A DNA stretch of 59,325 nucleotides from Leptospira ilyithenensis (GCF_004771005.1 NZ_RQHV01000053.1:1-59325); one strand, 5' to 3'; shown: positions 51,358-59,325, counted from the stretch's first letter. Numbers and translations: made by a program. Notes: generated by a model not told the origin, from the letters alone.

Positions 51358-51421
51358 GGCACGAGCTAGTAAAAATCCTCCTCTCCGACGGGTCTAGGGG
51401 CCAAAGGAAAGTGAGGAAAAA

Positions 51422-52603
51422 ATGAACCATCAAAATAGAACCGTTTGGATACAAGACGTTACCTTAAGAGACGGAAATCAAGCTTTGAAAAAGCCTTGGA
51501 CCATCGAAGAAAAACAAATCGTATTTGATTTGTTAGTTGATTTAAATGTTCCCGGCATCGAAGTAGGTTTCCCTTCTTCCAATTCGTTGGAATTCGAAGC
51601 AACAAAGATTCTTTCCGCACGAGCTACCGAATCCGTCACGATTGCAGCATTAACACGTGCAAATGAAAAGGAAATCCGAACCACATGGGAAGCCATCCAA
51701 AACGCAAAGACTCCCAGATTGCATATAGTCTATCCGGTGAGTCCCTTTGCCATCGAACAGGTATTAAGGATCAGTTACGAACAGGTTTTGGAAAAAATAT
51801 ACGATTCCGTTTCGTTTGCAAGAAAGATTGCAGGCAAAGACGTCAGCATTCAATTTTCCGGCGAACATTTCGGAGATGCCCGGGACGGAATGGATTTTGC
51901 AAAAAAAGCATTTCAAACTTCCATTGAAGCTGGCGCGAATGTCATCAATCTACCCAATACTGTGGAGAGATACAGACCTTTTCTTTTTGTAGAGATGGTA
52001 AGAGAAATCAAGGCAGTGACTCCGGATCATATCAAAGTTTCCGTGCACACTCATAACGATATGGGAATGGCAACAGCGACTTCCGTGGAAAGTTTTTATG
52101 CAGGCGCCACCCAAATAGAAGTCGCCTTAAATGGATTAGGTGAAAGGGCGGGGAATACGAATTTTTATGAAACTGCAGTTGCGCTTTACCAAAATGGAGA
52201 AGAGTCGGGAATCCATTTTGACAGAATCTACCCCACCGCCAAAAAGATCTCTGAAATGACGGGGATTCCGATCGGGGAAAAAACTCCCATCATTGGAGAG
52301 GATATTTTTTCCCATAGAAGCGGAATCCACCAAGACGGGGTTACCAAAACTTTGGGACAAAAAAAAGGCGCCTATCGTAGCTTTTCACCCGAATTTGTGG
52401 GACGCACCGACGGAGAAAAAATTTCTTTCACAAATCAGTCAGGAACCAAAGCAATCCGTCACATCTTGGAGAGTGAAGGGAGGTTCTATTCGGATGCCGA
52501 AATTCAAATCCTTTTTCATAAAGCAAAAGAAGTTTCAAGCAGAGAAGGAAATAGGGAAATCGCCGGGAAAGAACTTATTTCCATGGCTGAAGAAAGAAAT
52601 TAG
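51422..52603 (+). CDS. leuA: 2-Isopropylmalate synthase, short form without regulatory domain
   Basis: First committed enzyme of leucine synthesis: acetyl-CoA plus 2-ketoisovalerate to 2-isopropylmalate. It has 393 residues. The start ATG has GAGG upstream. The DRE-TIM signature DVTLRDGNQAL with catalytic Arg and Asp is at about residues 12-22, and the metal ligands HTHND and GERAGNTN follow. The LeuA dimer/allosteric domain (about 120-130 residues at the C-terminus of standard enzymes of about 510) is missing, so leucine feedback inhibition at the protein level is unlikely. Homocitrate and citramalate synthases share the fold, but the leucine attenuator ahead argues for leuA; Leptospira are known to carry leuA2 beside citramalate synthase. 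Confidence 0.85.
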   Translation: MNHQNRTVWIQDVTLRDGNQALKKPWTIEEKQIVFDLLVDLNVPGIEVGFPSSNSLEFEATKILSARATESVTIAALTRANEKEIRTTWEAIQNAKTPRLHIVYPVSPFAIEQVLRISYEQVLEKIYDSVSFARKIAGKDVSIQFSGEHFGDARDGMDFAKKAFQTSIEAGANVINLPNTVERYRPFLFVEMVREIKAVTPDHIKVSVHTHNDMGMATATSVESFYAGATQIEVALNGLGERAGNTNFYETAVALYQNGEESGIHFDRIYPTAKKISEMTGIPIGEKTPIIGEDIFSHRSGIHQDGVTKTLGQKKGAYRSFSPEFVGRTDGEKISFTNQSGTKAIRHILESEGRFYSDAEIQILFHKAKEVSSREGNREIAGKELISMAEERN

Positions 52604-52636
52604 AGAATCCGGGCTTTCTCCTTTGTTAAAAAGATC

Positions 52637-54361
52637 GTGAAGCCCTTTTTGTATCTAATACTCCTAGGTTTTGTTTCCTTTTGTAATGTTAAACCGACTC
52701 AAGGGGTACTAGCGCTTCTTTCCTCCGTCAATTCCTCATCTTCTGAAGCGGCGACAGGCAGCCTGGTTGTAAGTGCAATCAGTGGCAACATAAATGAATT
52801 CGGAGTGAGAGCAAACTTCACAGTAGCACTTTCCGAAAATCCTGAAAAGTCAGTGTATCTTTGTCTGGAAAGTAGCGATACCGCAAACGGAGGAACTATA
52901 GTGGAATCCGCTCCCGTATTTTCCGCAAGCACACCATGTAACAAATCTTATCTGGAATTTTCTCCCACAGGAGGAACCGTTCCGCAAACAGTGACGATAG
53001 AAGGAGCGCGCGGAACCGTAGGAGTTCAAACTGATACCAGTTATACGATTTCAATTTCCTCATCAACCGAGGATAGTTCTTTCAAAAATCTAAGCACAGT
53101 AACTGTGGGAGTCATCAATAAGAACATCGACATACCGGGATATTATTTTGTAAGGGTGTTTATTAAAAACTTAAACGGAAATCTAATTCTAAAAAACAAC
53201 GGTTCAGAAACTTTAAGTCTGAACAGTTCCGGCTATAATAATTTTGCTACCGCGCTCACGGATCTTTCCGCTTATTCCGTTTCCGTCGTTACGCAACCAA
53301 GCACTCAAGTGTGTTCGGTCGAAGGTTCTCCTTTCGGAAATTTGGCAAGTGCTCATGCGGTAGTAACATTTGACTGTGTGAGTGGATTCGTATTCAACGG
53401 AACTTTGTTTTCCACACCCAATCCCCCTACCTTAAATCAAAGTTTTGCATCTCTCGTGACTTTGAGCGGAGACGGAACTTCCGGGTCCAATAACGGAATC
53501 GGAACCGCAGCTCACTTCAATAATCCGATCGCGATTGCAACGGACGGACAGAATTTATTTTTAGCGGACCTTACCAGTAACCTGATCCGCAAACAGAATT
53601 TAGGTGACAATTCCGTAACTACGCTTGCCGCAAATCCCGGTCCTCATGGAATCGCAACAGACGGAGTAAATGTTTACGTTACCAGCTACAATAATCATAC
53701 AGTGAACAAGATCAATATTTCGACGGGAACCATTACACTTATGGCAGGGGCTGCCGGAGTTTCGGGGGACGTAGACGGAGGAATCGGAACCTCAAGGCTC
53801 AATACCCCCACCTATCTTACGACAGACGGTATCAATCTCTTTGTTACGGATCGCGCCAATAATAAGATAAAAAAAATCGTGATTGCTACGGGAGTCACTT
53901 CTTCTCTTTCCGTGACAGGTATGAACAATGCTAACGGAATTACTACCGACGGAAACGACCTCTATATTGCCAACTCGGGGAACCATACGATACTAAAATA
54001 CAATCTGACTTCTTCCTTACAATCGATTGTTGCAGGAACAGGCGCTAGTGGGAACTCGGACAATTCCACGGGAATCTCCGCCACACTGGATTCTCCTTAT
54101 GGACTTACCATGGATGGAAGTTTTCTCTATCTTTTGGAAGGGTCCGGAAAAAGTTTTCGAAAAATGTCCCTTTCTTCTCCTAATGGTATTACCACAATTG
54201 CGACGCCTCAGAGCGCAGGACTTCTGGACGGAACGATAGGAATCCCAGGAACCAGCAGATTTTGCAACGCTTCCAATTGCGACACATCCATCACTACGGA
54301 CGGAAACTTTATCTTCTTCTCTGACAGGCACAACCATTCCATCCGGAAAATTCTCTATTAA
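52637..54361 (+). CDS. NHL-repeat lipoprotein
   Basis: A 574-residue probable lipoprotein starting at a GTG (52637). The signal peptide MKPFLYLILLGFVSFC ends at a cysteine (residue 16) in a loose spirochetal lipobox. An N-terminal Ser/Thr-rich part (about 30-260) resembles beta-sandwich modules of leptospiral surface proteins. Residues 270-574 form an NHL-type beta-propeller with repeats built on the theme GIATDG.NVYVT...N.I.KI, GISTRLNTPTYLTTDGINLFV, and LYIANSGNHTILKY. Propellers of this kind bind ligands or proteins. It begins 33 bases after leuA with no terminator between, so readthrough from leuA is possible. Confidence 0.82.
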   Translation: MKPFLYLILLGFVSFCNVKPTQGVLALLSSVNSSSSEAATGSLVVSAISGNINEFGVRANFTVALSENPEKSVYLCLESSDTANGGTIVESAPVFSASTPCNKSYLEFSPTGGTVPQTVTIEGARGTVGVQTDTSYTISISSSTEDSSFKNLSTVTVGVINKNIDIPGYYFVRVFIKNLNGNLILKNNGSETLSLNSSGYNNFATALTDLSAYSVSVVTQPSTQVCSVEGSPFGNLASAHAVVTFDCVSGFVFNGTLFSTPNPPTLNQSFASLVTLSGDGTSGSNNGIGTAAHFNNPIAIATDGQNLFLADLTSNLIRKQNLGDNSVTTLAANPGPHGIATDGVNVYVTSYNNHTVNKINISTGTITLMAGAAGVSGDVDGGIGTSRLNTPTYLTTDGINLFVTDRANNKIKKIVIATGVTSSLSVTGMNNANGITTDGNDLYIANSGNHTILKYNLTSSLQSIVAGTGASGNSDNSTGISATLDSPYGLTMDGSFLYLLEGSGKSFRKMSLSSPNGITTIATPQSAGLLDGTIGIPGTSRFCNASNCDTSITTDGNFIFFSDRHNHSIRKILY

Positions 54362-54387
54362 AAACGAACAAAATTCTTGATTGCGGA

Positions 54388-54419
54388 TTGACAAAAGTAT
54401 GACATTCTGCCATACTTTT
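54388..54419 (+). promoter_or_regulatory. Promoter overlapped by a perfect inverted repeat
   Basis: TTGACA (54388-54393) and CATACT (54411-54416) are spaced by exactly 17 bases. AAAAGTATG (54393-54401) and CATACTTTT (54411-54419) form a perfect 9-bp inverted repeat with a 9-base spacer that spans from -35 to -10. This is the layout of a repressor operator (for example TetR family) on the promoter of the aminoacylase-like gene. It might also serve as a terminator of the preceding gene. Confidence 0.55.
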
Positions 54420-54440
54420 ATGGTTCTTCGGAGGCTTACT

Positions 54441-56189
54441 ATGTCAGCGACCTTGATCCGCAATGCCCGTATTTTTGACGGAAGCAAAAATCCTTCCTTT
54501 GTGGGAGATCTTCGGATTCTGGATGGCAAAGTAGAAGATCTTTCTTCTGGCACTCTGTCTGCTCTTCCCGGTGAAAAAATAATCGATGCCACAGGTCTTT
54601 GGCTCACTCCGGGTTTTATCGATTTTCATACTCATTATGATGCGGAAGTAGAAGTTTCCCCCGATCTTTCCGAATCTCTCCGTCACGGAGTCACGACGAT
54701 TTCTTTGGGAAGCTGTTCTTTGAGTTTGGCTTTGGGTGATCCTGTGGACCTTGCGGATATGTTCAGTAGAGTGGAAGCGATCCCCCGCAAGCATGTACTT
54801 GCGATTTTGGAAAAGGGAAAAAACTGGAACTCCGCCAAAGAATACAAACAACACTTAAACGATCTTCCTTTAGGACCGAACGTAACATCTTTTGCAGGAC
54901 ACTCTGCGATTCGTGCTCACGTGATGGGACTAGAACGTTCTCTCACCAAAGGAGAAAGGGCAACAAAAGAAGAGCTCAATCGAATGAACGATCATTTAGA
55001 AGAAGCGTTGAACGAAGGTTTTATGGGGATGTCCATCAATACTCTTGTTTGGGACAAGATGGACGGAAGTAGATTCCGTTCCCGTCCCTTACCTTCGACT
55101 TTCGCGCCTTGGAGCGAATATAAATTTCTAAATAAAACTCTTCGCAAACGCGGAAAAATTTTTCAAGGTGTTCCGAATGTTTCAACCAAGATCAATTTGC
55201 TTTTGTTTTTATGGGAGGCATTCGGAGTTTTTGCAAAACCTCTCAAAACTACCATCATTTCCATGATGGATGTAAAATACGATCCGGGCCTTTATAAATT
55301 ATTAGGAGTGATTGGAAGAATTACGAATAAATTTTTCGGTGCCGACTTCCGTTATCAGTCTTTGCCGGAACCGTTCGATTTGTACGCGGATGGAATGGAC
55401 GTAGTCGTATTTGAAGAGTTTGGTGCTGGTGCGGCGGCAAATCATATAGAAGACGAGCTCGAACGGAAAAAACTGATGAAAGATCCGAAATACAGATCCT
55501 GGTTCAAAAGACAATGGACCAATTGGTTTTTGCCAAGAGTGTTTCACAGGGATTTCAGAGAAACCAAAATCGTTGAATCACCTAATCCCGATTTGCTCGG
55601 AAAATCGATAGAACAAGTTGCCAAAGAAAGAGGAGTTCATTCCGTAAATGCATTCCTTGACTTGGTGGCGGAATACGGAAATTCGATCCGCTGGTATACA
55701 GTGATGGCAAACCATAGAACGGAACCACTTCGTAAAATCGTATCTCATCCCGATATCCTGATTGGCTTTTCCGATGCGGGAGCGCATTTACGGGGAATGG
55801 CACATTACAATTTTCCGTTACGAATGATGAAATTGGTAAAGGATGCGGAAAAAGAAAAAGACCCTTTTATGAACATGGAAACTGCTGTGCACCGCTTAAC
55901 GGGAGAAATTGCAGATTGGTTCGGAATTGATGCAGGGTATGTCCAAAAAGGAAAACGAGCGGATTTGGTTTTAATCGATCCGTCAAAATTGGACGATTCA
56001 CTTGCCAAGGATGTGGAAGCCTCAATGCCTTTTATGGGAGATTTCAAACGTTGGGTGAGAAGAAACGATTCGACCGTAAAACAAGTGTTTGTGAATGGAA
56101 AACTCGCTTTCGAAGAAGGAAAACCGAGTGCCGGCCTCGGTAAAGAAAAAGGTTACGGACGATTTTTAGAATCTCGGATCGGAAACTAG
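54441..56189 (+). CDS. D-aminoacylase-like amidohydrolase
   Basis: A 582-residue metal-dependent hydrolase of the N-acyl-D-amino-acid deacylase branch. The ATG at 54441 has GGAGG 7 bases upstream; the frame is open to 54381 without support. Residues 1-55 form the small beta domain (LIRNARIFDGSKNPSF). The metal site is DFHTHYDAEVE, followed by LRHGVTTISLGSCSLSLAL with the cysteine zinc ligand typical of this branch. FSDAGAHLRGMAHYNFP contains the catalytic Asp, and GKRADLVLIDPSKL closes the fold. The substrate may be N-acyl-D-amino acids or related amides. It has its own promoter/operator and is convergent with the next gene. Confidence 0.85.
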   Translation: MSATLIRNARIFDGSKNPSFVGDLRILDGKVEDLSSGTLSALPGEKIIDATGLWLTPGFIDFHTHYDAEVEVSPDLSESLRHGVTTISLGSCSLSLALGDPVDLADMFSRVEAIPRKHVLAILEKGKNWNSAKEYKQHLNDLPLGPNVTSFAGHSAIRAHVMGLERSLTKGERATKEELNRMNDHLEEALNEGFMGMSINTLVWDKMDGSRFRSRPLPSTFAPWSEYKFLNKTLRKRGKIFQGVPNVSTKINLLLFLWEAFGVFAKPLKTTIISMMDVKYDPGLYKLLGVIGRITNKFFGADFRYQSLPEPFDLYADGMDVVVFEEFGAGAAANHIEDELERKKLMKDPKYRSWFKRQWTNWFLPRVFHRDFRETKIVESPNPDLLGKSIEQVAKERGVHSVNAFLDLVAEYGNSIRWYTVMANHRTEPLRKIVSHPDILIGFSDAGAHLRGMAHYNFPLRMMKLVKDAEKEKDPFMNMETAVHRLTGEIADWFGIDAGYVQKGKRADLVLIDPSKLDDSLAKDVEASMPFMGDFKRWVRRNDSTVKQVFVNGKLAFEEGKPSAGLGKEKGYGRFLESRIGN

Positions 56190-56199
56190 ATCGTATCAA

Positions 56200-56235
56200 A
56201 AAATAGGGAGTAGATTGGTTTCAATTCCCTATTTT
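56200..56235. terminator. Bidirectional terminator between aminoacylase-like and glycosyltransferase-like genes
   Basis: AAAATAGGGA (56200-56209) and TCCCTATTTT (56226-56235) pair perfectly over 10 bp around a 16-base loop. T tracts follow on both strands. It lies 10 bases past the aminoacylase-like stop and overlaps the last codons of the convergent gene (stop at 56229-56231). Confidence 0.65.
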
Positions 56236-57695
56236 GAAATATTTCCCTTGTAGCGGTAAATGTAAATATCCTCTACTTTTGCGATCTTTTCATAATTTGC
56301 ATTCAGATACTTATGATAGTATTCGTAGTAACTGGGTTCCCATATAAAAAAATGAAAAGATGTTTTCCCATTTTGAGAAAGTAATTTAGTCAATCTCTTC
56401 AATTGAAATTGTCCCTCTCCCTGATAAACATTCCGAATCTCCGCATTTTGAACCAAATGACCGACAAATTCATTGGAAACCACGTTCGTCTGACCGATAT
56501 AAGGTGAAATTTCCTTATAAATACGATCCATTCGTCTGCTCGTAAAAACAAGAACCAGAATTGTGATCGAAAGATAGATACCAGATTGTATGAATACAAA
56601 CGAGTGAATCAGTTTTTTCCGATTGGGAACGTATCTGTCGATTGTGTAAAAAATAAAGAATGCCAGGAAAGGAACGGCGGGAAAATAATATCTAGGCATA
56701 ATATCGCTTCCTTGTTGTTGGGGAGACAGAAGAGGAATCGCCACCATAAATACCAAACAAGCCAGATAAATACGAAAGAATGTTTCCTTTCGCAAACTTT
56801 TCCAATCTTTGAATAGAAAAAAGGTAAGAAAAAAAGTAGGAAGATAAAACAACATGCAATACTTTTCAAAAAAGAAATATTCGAAAACACGAACCATTCT
56901 TTCATAGAAAGTGAAAGAATGTGTACCAAGAAATCTCAAACCTTGCGGATTGTTCCAAATCAAATGGTTCGAATACAAAAACACAAAACCAGGAACCATT
57001 GCATAAAGAACCAGATAACCCAGTTTCTTTTTCAGATTTGAAAAAGAACGGAATATGATTGCGAAGTAGATAAGAACCGCAAAAAAAAGCACTTCCGTTC
57101 TGAGCAAAACGAGAATGGAAAGTAGGATCAAACTTACTAAGAATTTTAAAGCAGAACTAAAATGATGATCTTCGGTCTTTCTTCCTAATTCCAAACTCAA
57201 GAATAGAAACAGACAGAGACTGCATAATGTTCCTTCATAAAACCAAATCGAATAGATAACCAAGGAAGAACAAAATATATAAAAATATAATGTATTTCTA
57301 ATCAGACTTTGATTCTCCGTAAAACGGGAAAGAAGAGATCTCAGAGAAAAAACAGACAAAAAACCGGCAAAGCCTGCAATCAAATAAATCCCGAAAAATC
57401 CGAATGATTTCAAACCGGGAGAGTTCAAATAAACCCAAAGCCAAGGGAAAGTCATATAGATTTTGTTTTGAATCAAATACGCGAAAGGAACATTGAAAAT
57501 TCCGAACTGATTGTTCGGGTCTAATTTATAATCATGATTGTGAATGGAAAAATCGGCGCCGCCCGATTGTATATAATCCATAGTTTGAAAGTATTTATGA
57601 ACATTGTCCTGCAAAAGACCCGCAGGAGTATGTTTCAATTGGCTGAAGATCAAAAGCCAAAGAAAGAGATAGGAAAAAATAATTTTTGTCATCAC
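56229..57695 (-). CDS. Polytopic glycosyltransferase-like membrane protein (leptospiral LA_3751/LA_3752-type)
   Basis: A 488-residue membrane protein with about eleven helices and a soluble C-terminal part. The first outer loop (HTPAGLLQDNVHKYFQTMDY, then SIHNHDYKLDP) has acidic residues after the first helix, as in GT-C transferases using polyprenyl-phosphate sugars. SDIMPRYYFPAVPFLAFF is a conserved loop in such families. The architecture and pairing with a similar downstream neighbour match what I recall as the leptospiral LA_3751/LA_3752 putative glycosyltransferase family. Glycan or lipopolysaccharide assembly is likely; acceptor unknown. Its ATG overlaps the stop of the upstream paralogue (ATGA). 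Confidence 0.7.
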   Translation of the reverse strand: MMTKIIFSYLFLWLLIFSQLKHTPAGLLQDNVHKYFQTMDYIQSGGADFSIHNHDYKLDPNNQFGIFNVPFAYLIQNKIYMTFPWLWVYLNSPGLKSFGFFGIYLIAGFAGFLSVFSLRSLLSRFTENQSLIRNTLYFYIFCSSLVIYSIWFYEGTLCSLCLFLFLSLELGRKTEDHHFSSALKFLVSLILLSILVLLRTEVLFFAVLIYFAIIFRSFSNLKKKLGYLVLYAMVPGFVFLYSNHLIWNNPQGLRFLGTHSFTFYERMVRVFEYFFFEKYCMLFYLPTFFLTFFLFKDWKSLRKETFFRIYLACLVFMVAIPLLSPQQQGSDIMPRYYFPAVPFLAFFIFYTIDRYVPNRKKLIHSFVFIQSGIYLSITILVLVFTSRRMDRIYKEISPYIGQTNVVSNEFVGHLVQNAEIRNVYQGEGQFQLKRLTKLLSQNGKTSFHFFIWEPSYYEYYHKYLNANYEKIAKVEDIYIYRYKGNISK

Positions 57696-59188
57696 TTCAA
57701 AGATATGTTTCGAATCATAATTTCTTTCGATTCTTTGGTATCCAATATTTGGATTTGATTCAGAATATTTTCGGTAAAGAAAGTTTTTTCGTCAAAGAAA
57801 TAGGAAGAAGGATAAACTAACGAAATATTGGTGGTAATTCCTTTCTTCTTCAATAAACCGGACAATTCCGAGAAAGAATCATATGTAGTGGCATGAAATA
57901 CCTTCTTCACGTTATGGATCGCAAATGTGGAAGAATCGAATCCTTCACTTACAATCACAACCGTCTCGGAAGCGTTGGCTTTTAAAAAGCGATTGCCTTT
58001 TGCAAATTTTTCCTTTGCATAACCCAAAACAACCAGATAGAAACAAACTCCCAATATGGACCAAACAATCGTAAGGATCCGAACCCATTTGGGAATGAAA
58101 AAACTTTCCTTTGATTGATGGAAAAGAATTACCGACAACAAAAGTATCGGTGTCATGGAAAGAGCGAACCTGGTTCCCCACCCCACTCCCTGATAATTAA
58201 CAACGGCAAAAGGAAGAATCAAAACAAATGCGACTGCAGTTAAGAAAATAGGTAAAAATCCGTGATCCAATGTTTTCCACTTTCTCATATAAAAAGGGAT
58301 TACAATCAATATAGGAGATGACAAAAACAAACCTACGTTATCCCGTCCGTGAAGGAAAAATTCGTAAAACATACGCATGCGTTTGGAAAAAAATTCAGGA
58401 TCACTTGCCGCCGTTACTTGCTCTACTCCTCTCAAGCCGAGAGGATTTCCGAAAATTTTCCAATTGATGAATGCCCAAAGGCCGATTAAAAATAAATAAA
58501 CGGATAGAAAACTCAAGGACTGAAGAAAAGTTTTTGTCCTGGTCAAAAAACAAAAACCTACAAGCAAAACTCCTACAATCAAAGATTCTTGTCTCAGATA
58601 AACGGCAAGACCAAGTAATAGTGCAGAGACCAAAAACAATCGGTCCGATTTTTCATGAATCGATCTCCAGGTAAGATAGAAAGCAGTGTTAAGCATTGCT
58701 GAATTCAAATTTGTTTCAGATAAAAGAAATGCATAATGCAACAAACCAGTTCCAAGTCCGAAATATAACAAAAAGTATATCCGATTTTCCTTGATTAACA
58801 AAAGTTTGTCGGACCACAGCCATAAAAGCCAAAGAGTCCAAATAAAACCGAGTAAAGGCAAAAGATATTCCCCTACCGTTCCTAAAATCAAATGCAAAGG
58901 AGTCAGAAGGAACGTAAGATAAAAAGGAAACACATAATAACATTGATTGTCTATGATGTGCAAAAAGAAAGTTCCTCTCCAAGGAATGAATTTCAAATCA
59001 GGATCGATTTCTCTTTCAGGATAATAACATTTCAAAGTTTGAAAGTTTTGTTTGATAAAGTCCAAAACCTGGATGTGTTTCAATCCCCCGTCTGCCGGCT
59101 CAAGTCCCGCAGGATAAAAATAAATAAATGCAAAGAGGGAAAAAAGGGAAATGAAAAGAGGAACTTTATGTTTTTGTAAAAAAGCCAT
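57692..59188 (-). CDS. Polytopic glycosyltransferase-like membrane protein, paralogue of its neighbour
   Basis: A 498-residue membrane protein with about ten helices. The ATG at 59188 is preferred; a TTG at 59203 adds five residues. The layout matches the downstream gene: first helix, outer loop with an acidic region (FYPAGLEPADGGLKHIQVLDF and CYYPEREIDPDLKFIPWRGTFF), further helices, a conserved loop with GWGTRFALSMTPILLLS, and a C-terminal soluble domain of about 110 residues. The shared order and the overlap by 4 bases suggest an ancient tandem duplication of GT-C-like transferases acting together. Function in envelope glycan synthesis is inferred. Confidence 0.7.
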   Translation of the reverse strand: MAFLQKHKVPLFISLFSLFAFIYFYPAGLEPADGGLKHIQVLDFIKQNFQTLKCYYPEREIDPDLKFIPWRGTFFLHIIDNQCYYVFPFYLTFLLTPLHLILGTVGEYLLPLLGFIWTLWLLWLWSDKLLLIKENRIYFLLYFGLGTGLLHYAFLLSETNLNSAMLNTAFYLTWRSIHEKSDRLFLVSALLLGLAVYLRQESLIVGVLLVGFCFLTRTKTFLQSLSFLSVYLFLIGLWAFINWKIFGNPLGLRGVEQVTAASDPEFFSKRMRMFYEFFLHGRDNVGLFLSSPILIVIPFYMRKWKTLDHGFLPIFLTAVAFVLILPFAVVNYQGVGWGTRFALSMTPILLLSVILFHQSKESFFIPKWVRILTIVWSILGVCFYLVVLGYAKEKFAKGNRFLKANASETVVIVSEGFDSSTFAIHNVKKVFHATTYDSFSELSGLLKKKGITTNISLVYPSSYFFDEKTFFTENILNQIQILDTKESKEIMIRNISLK

Positions 59189-59293
59189 CGCCCAAAGAAT
59201 CAATGAGTAGATATCCTAACGCAATCCTTTTTCAAGCAAGTAAGGTGAGTCGAGGTCATCTAACTGTAAATAAATAGAGGAACCTGTATAGAT

Positions 59294-59325
59294 AAAAGAA
59301 AAGCTCTCTGTTATGATCAGAGAGC
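59294..59325 (-). terminator. Intrinsic terminator of a minus-strand gene beyond the right edge
   Basis: GCTCTCTG (59303-59310) and CAGAGAGC (59318-59325) pair perfectly around a 7-base loop, and the minus strand then reads TTTTCTTTT. It therefore ends a transcript coming from outside the window. The 115 bases between it and the glycosyltransferase-like gene hold that gene's promoter; no open frame is seen. Confidence 0.7.

Noticed and set aside
51346..51372. TTGGCACGAGCTAGTA near the leu terminator as a second sigma-54 promoter
   Set aside because: The -24 block matches, but the required GC 10 bases later is absent (TA instead), and the site sits in the attenuator exit region.
51242..51421. 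T-box riboswitch as explanation of the leu leader
   Set aside because: No T-box consensus (AGGGUGGNACCGCG) or specifier loop is visible; a leucine-rich open frame explains the leader better.
54017..54607. 196-codon minus-strand frame across the lipoprotein/aminoacylase boundary
   Set aside because: It is antisense to two supported genes and spans a promoter; the protein looks like reverse-strand noise.
1..59325. CRISPR arrays, tRNA or rRNA genes, insertion sequences and prophage genes
   Set aside because: No regularly spaced repeats, cloverleaf with CCA or GTTCRANNC signature, transposase, integrase or phage structural motifs were seen on either strand.

Overview
The window looks like chromosomal DNA of a spirochete of the genus Leptospira. 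The clues are a DUF1566 lipoprotein and an NHL-repeat lipoprotein with loose spirochetal lipoboxes, a paired polytopic glycosyltransferase-like family, an RsbU/RsbW/STAS partner-switch locus, 7TMR-DISM signalling, AT-rich intergenic DNA, and many genes whose nearest relatives I recognise as leptospiral. Species cannot be told from the sequence; a saprophytic or environmental lineage is a guess. No rRNA, tRNA, CRISPR array, insertion sequence, phage gene or replication origin was seen. No gene-free stretch exceeds 300 bases.

Layout. 1-2.4 kb: a decayed surface-protein gene facing a DUF1566 lipoprotein. 2.5-9 kb: mdh and a membrane-anchored DsbA-like protein, two small unknown genes, thrB, an unknown gene behind a sigma-54-type promoter, and an acyl-CoA dehydrogenase. 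9-11.8 kb: a decaying arsenic locus (arsR, arsC, gutted acr3, arsH, gutted GNAT gene) next to an N-terminally truncated CAP-domain gene. 12-15.8 kb: a degenerate HD-GYP-like protein convergent with a class IIIb nucleotide cyclase, then a UbiA-like membrane protein. 16.2-29.8 kb: a long plus-strand run with etfBA, a LolA-like protein, a 655-residue unknown, trpS, comEC-like, rsmA, an AGMO-like oxygenase, an M23 peptidase, a HAD phosphatase, an RsmI-like methylase, an XRE-cupin regulator and prmA. 29.8-35.3 kb: a 7TMR-DISM/PAS/RsbW-type sensor, a Tat-exported amine oxidase, an acyltransferase, an HNH protein and a DUF1292 protein. 35.3-40.5 kb: a minus-strand fatty-acid operon (acyl-CoA ligase, acyl-CoA dehydrogenase, sensor kinase, MaoC hydratase). 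40.6-50.2 kb: a CBS protein, an SSS symporter, the Rsb module, an aminotransferase and a DEAD-box helicase. 50.2-59.3 kb: two small proteins, leuA behind a leucine attenuator, an NHL lipoprotein, a D-aminoacylase-like hydrolase and two glycosyltransferase-like membrane proteins.

How the genes work together. Fatty-acid oxidation is spread over the window: ligase, two dehydrogenases, hydratase, and EtfAB as electron acceptor. Signalling is rich in partner-switch parts: SpoIIE phosphatase, RsbW ATPase, STAS antagonist, and a membrane sensor ending in an RsbW-type ATPase.

The most notable observations are a complete leucine transcription attenuator (leader peptide with six Leu codons, alternative hairpins, UUCG terminator) ahead of a short leuA that lacks the allosteric domain; an arsenic operon whose pump and accessory acetyltransferase have each lost their middle while the ends remain; a near-perfect sigma-54 promoter ahead of an unknown gene; and convergent gene ends packed so tightly that stop codons overlap. 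All calls rest on reading the sequence and motif recognition; no database search was run.
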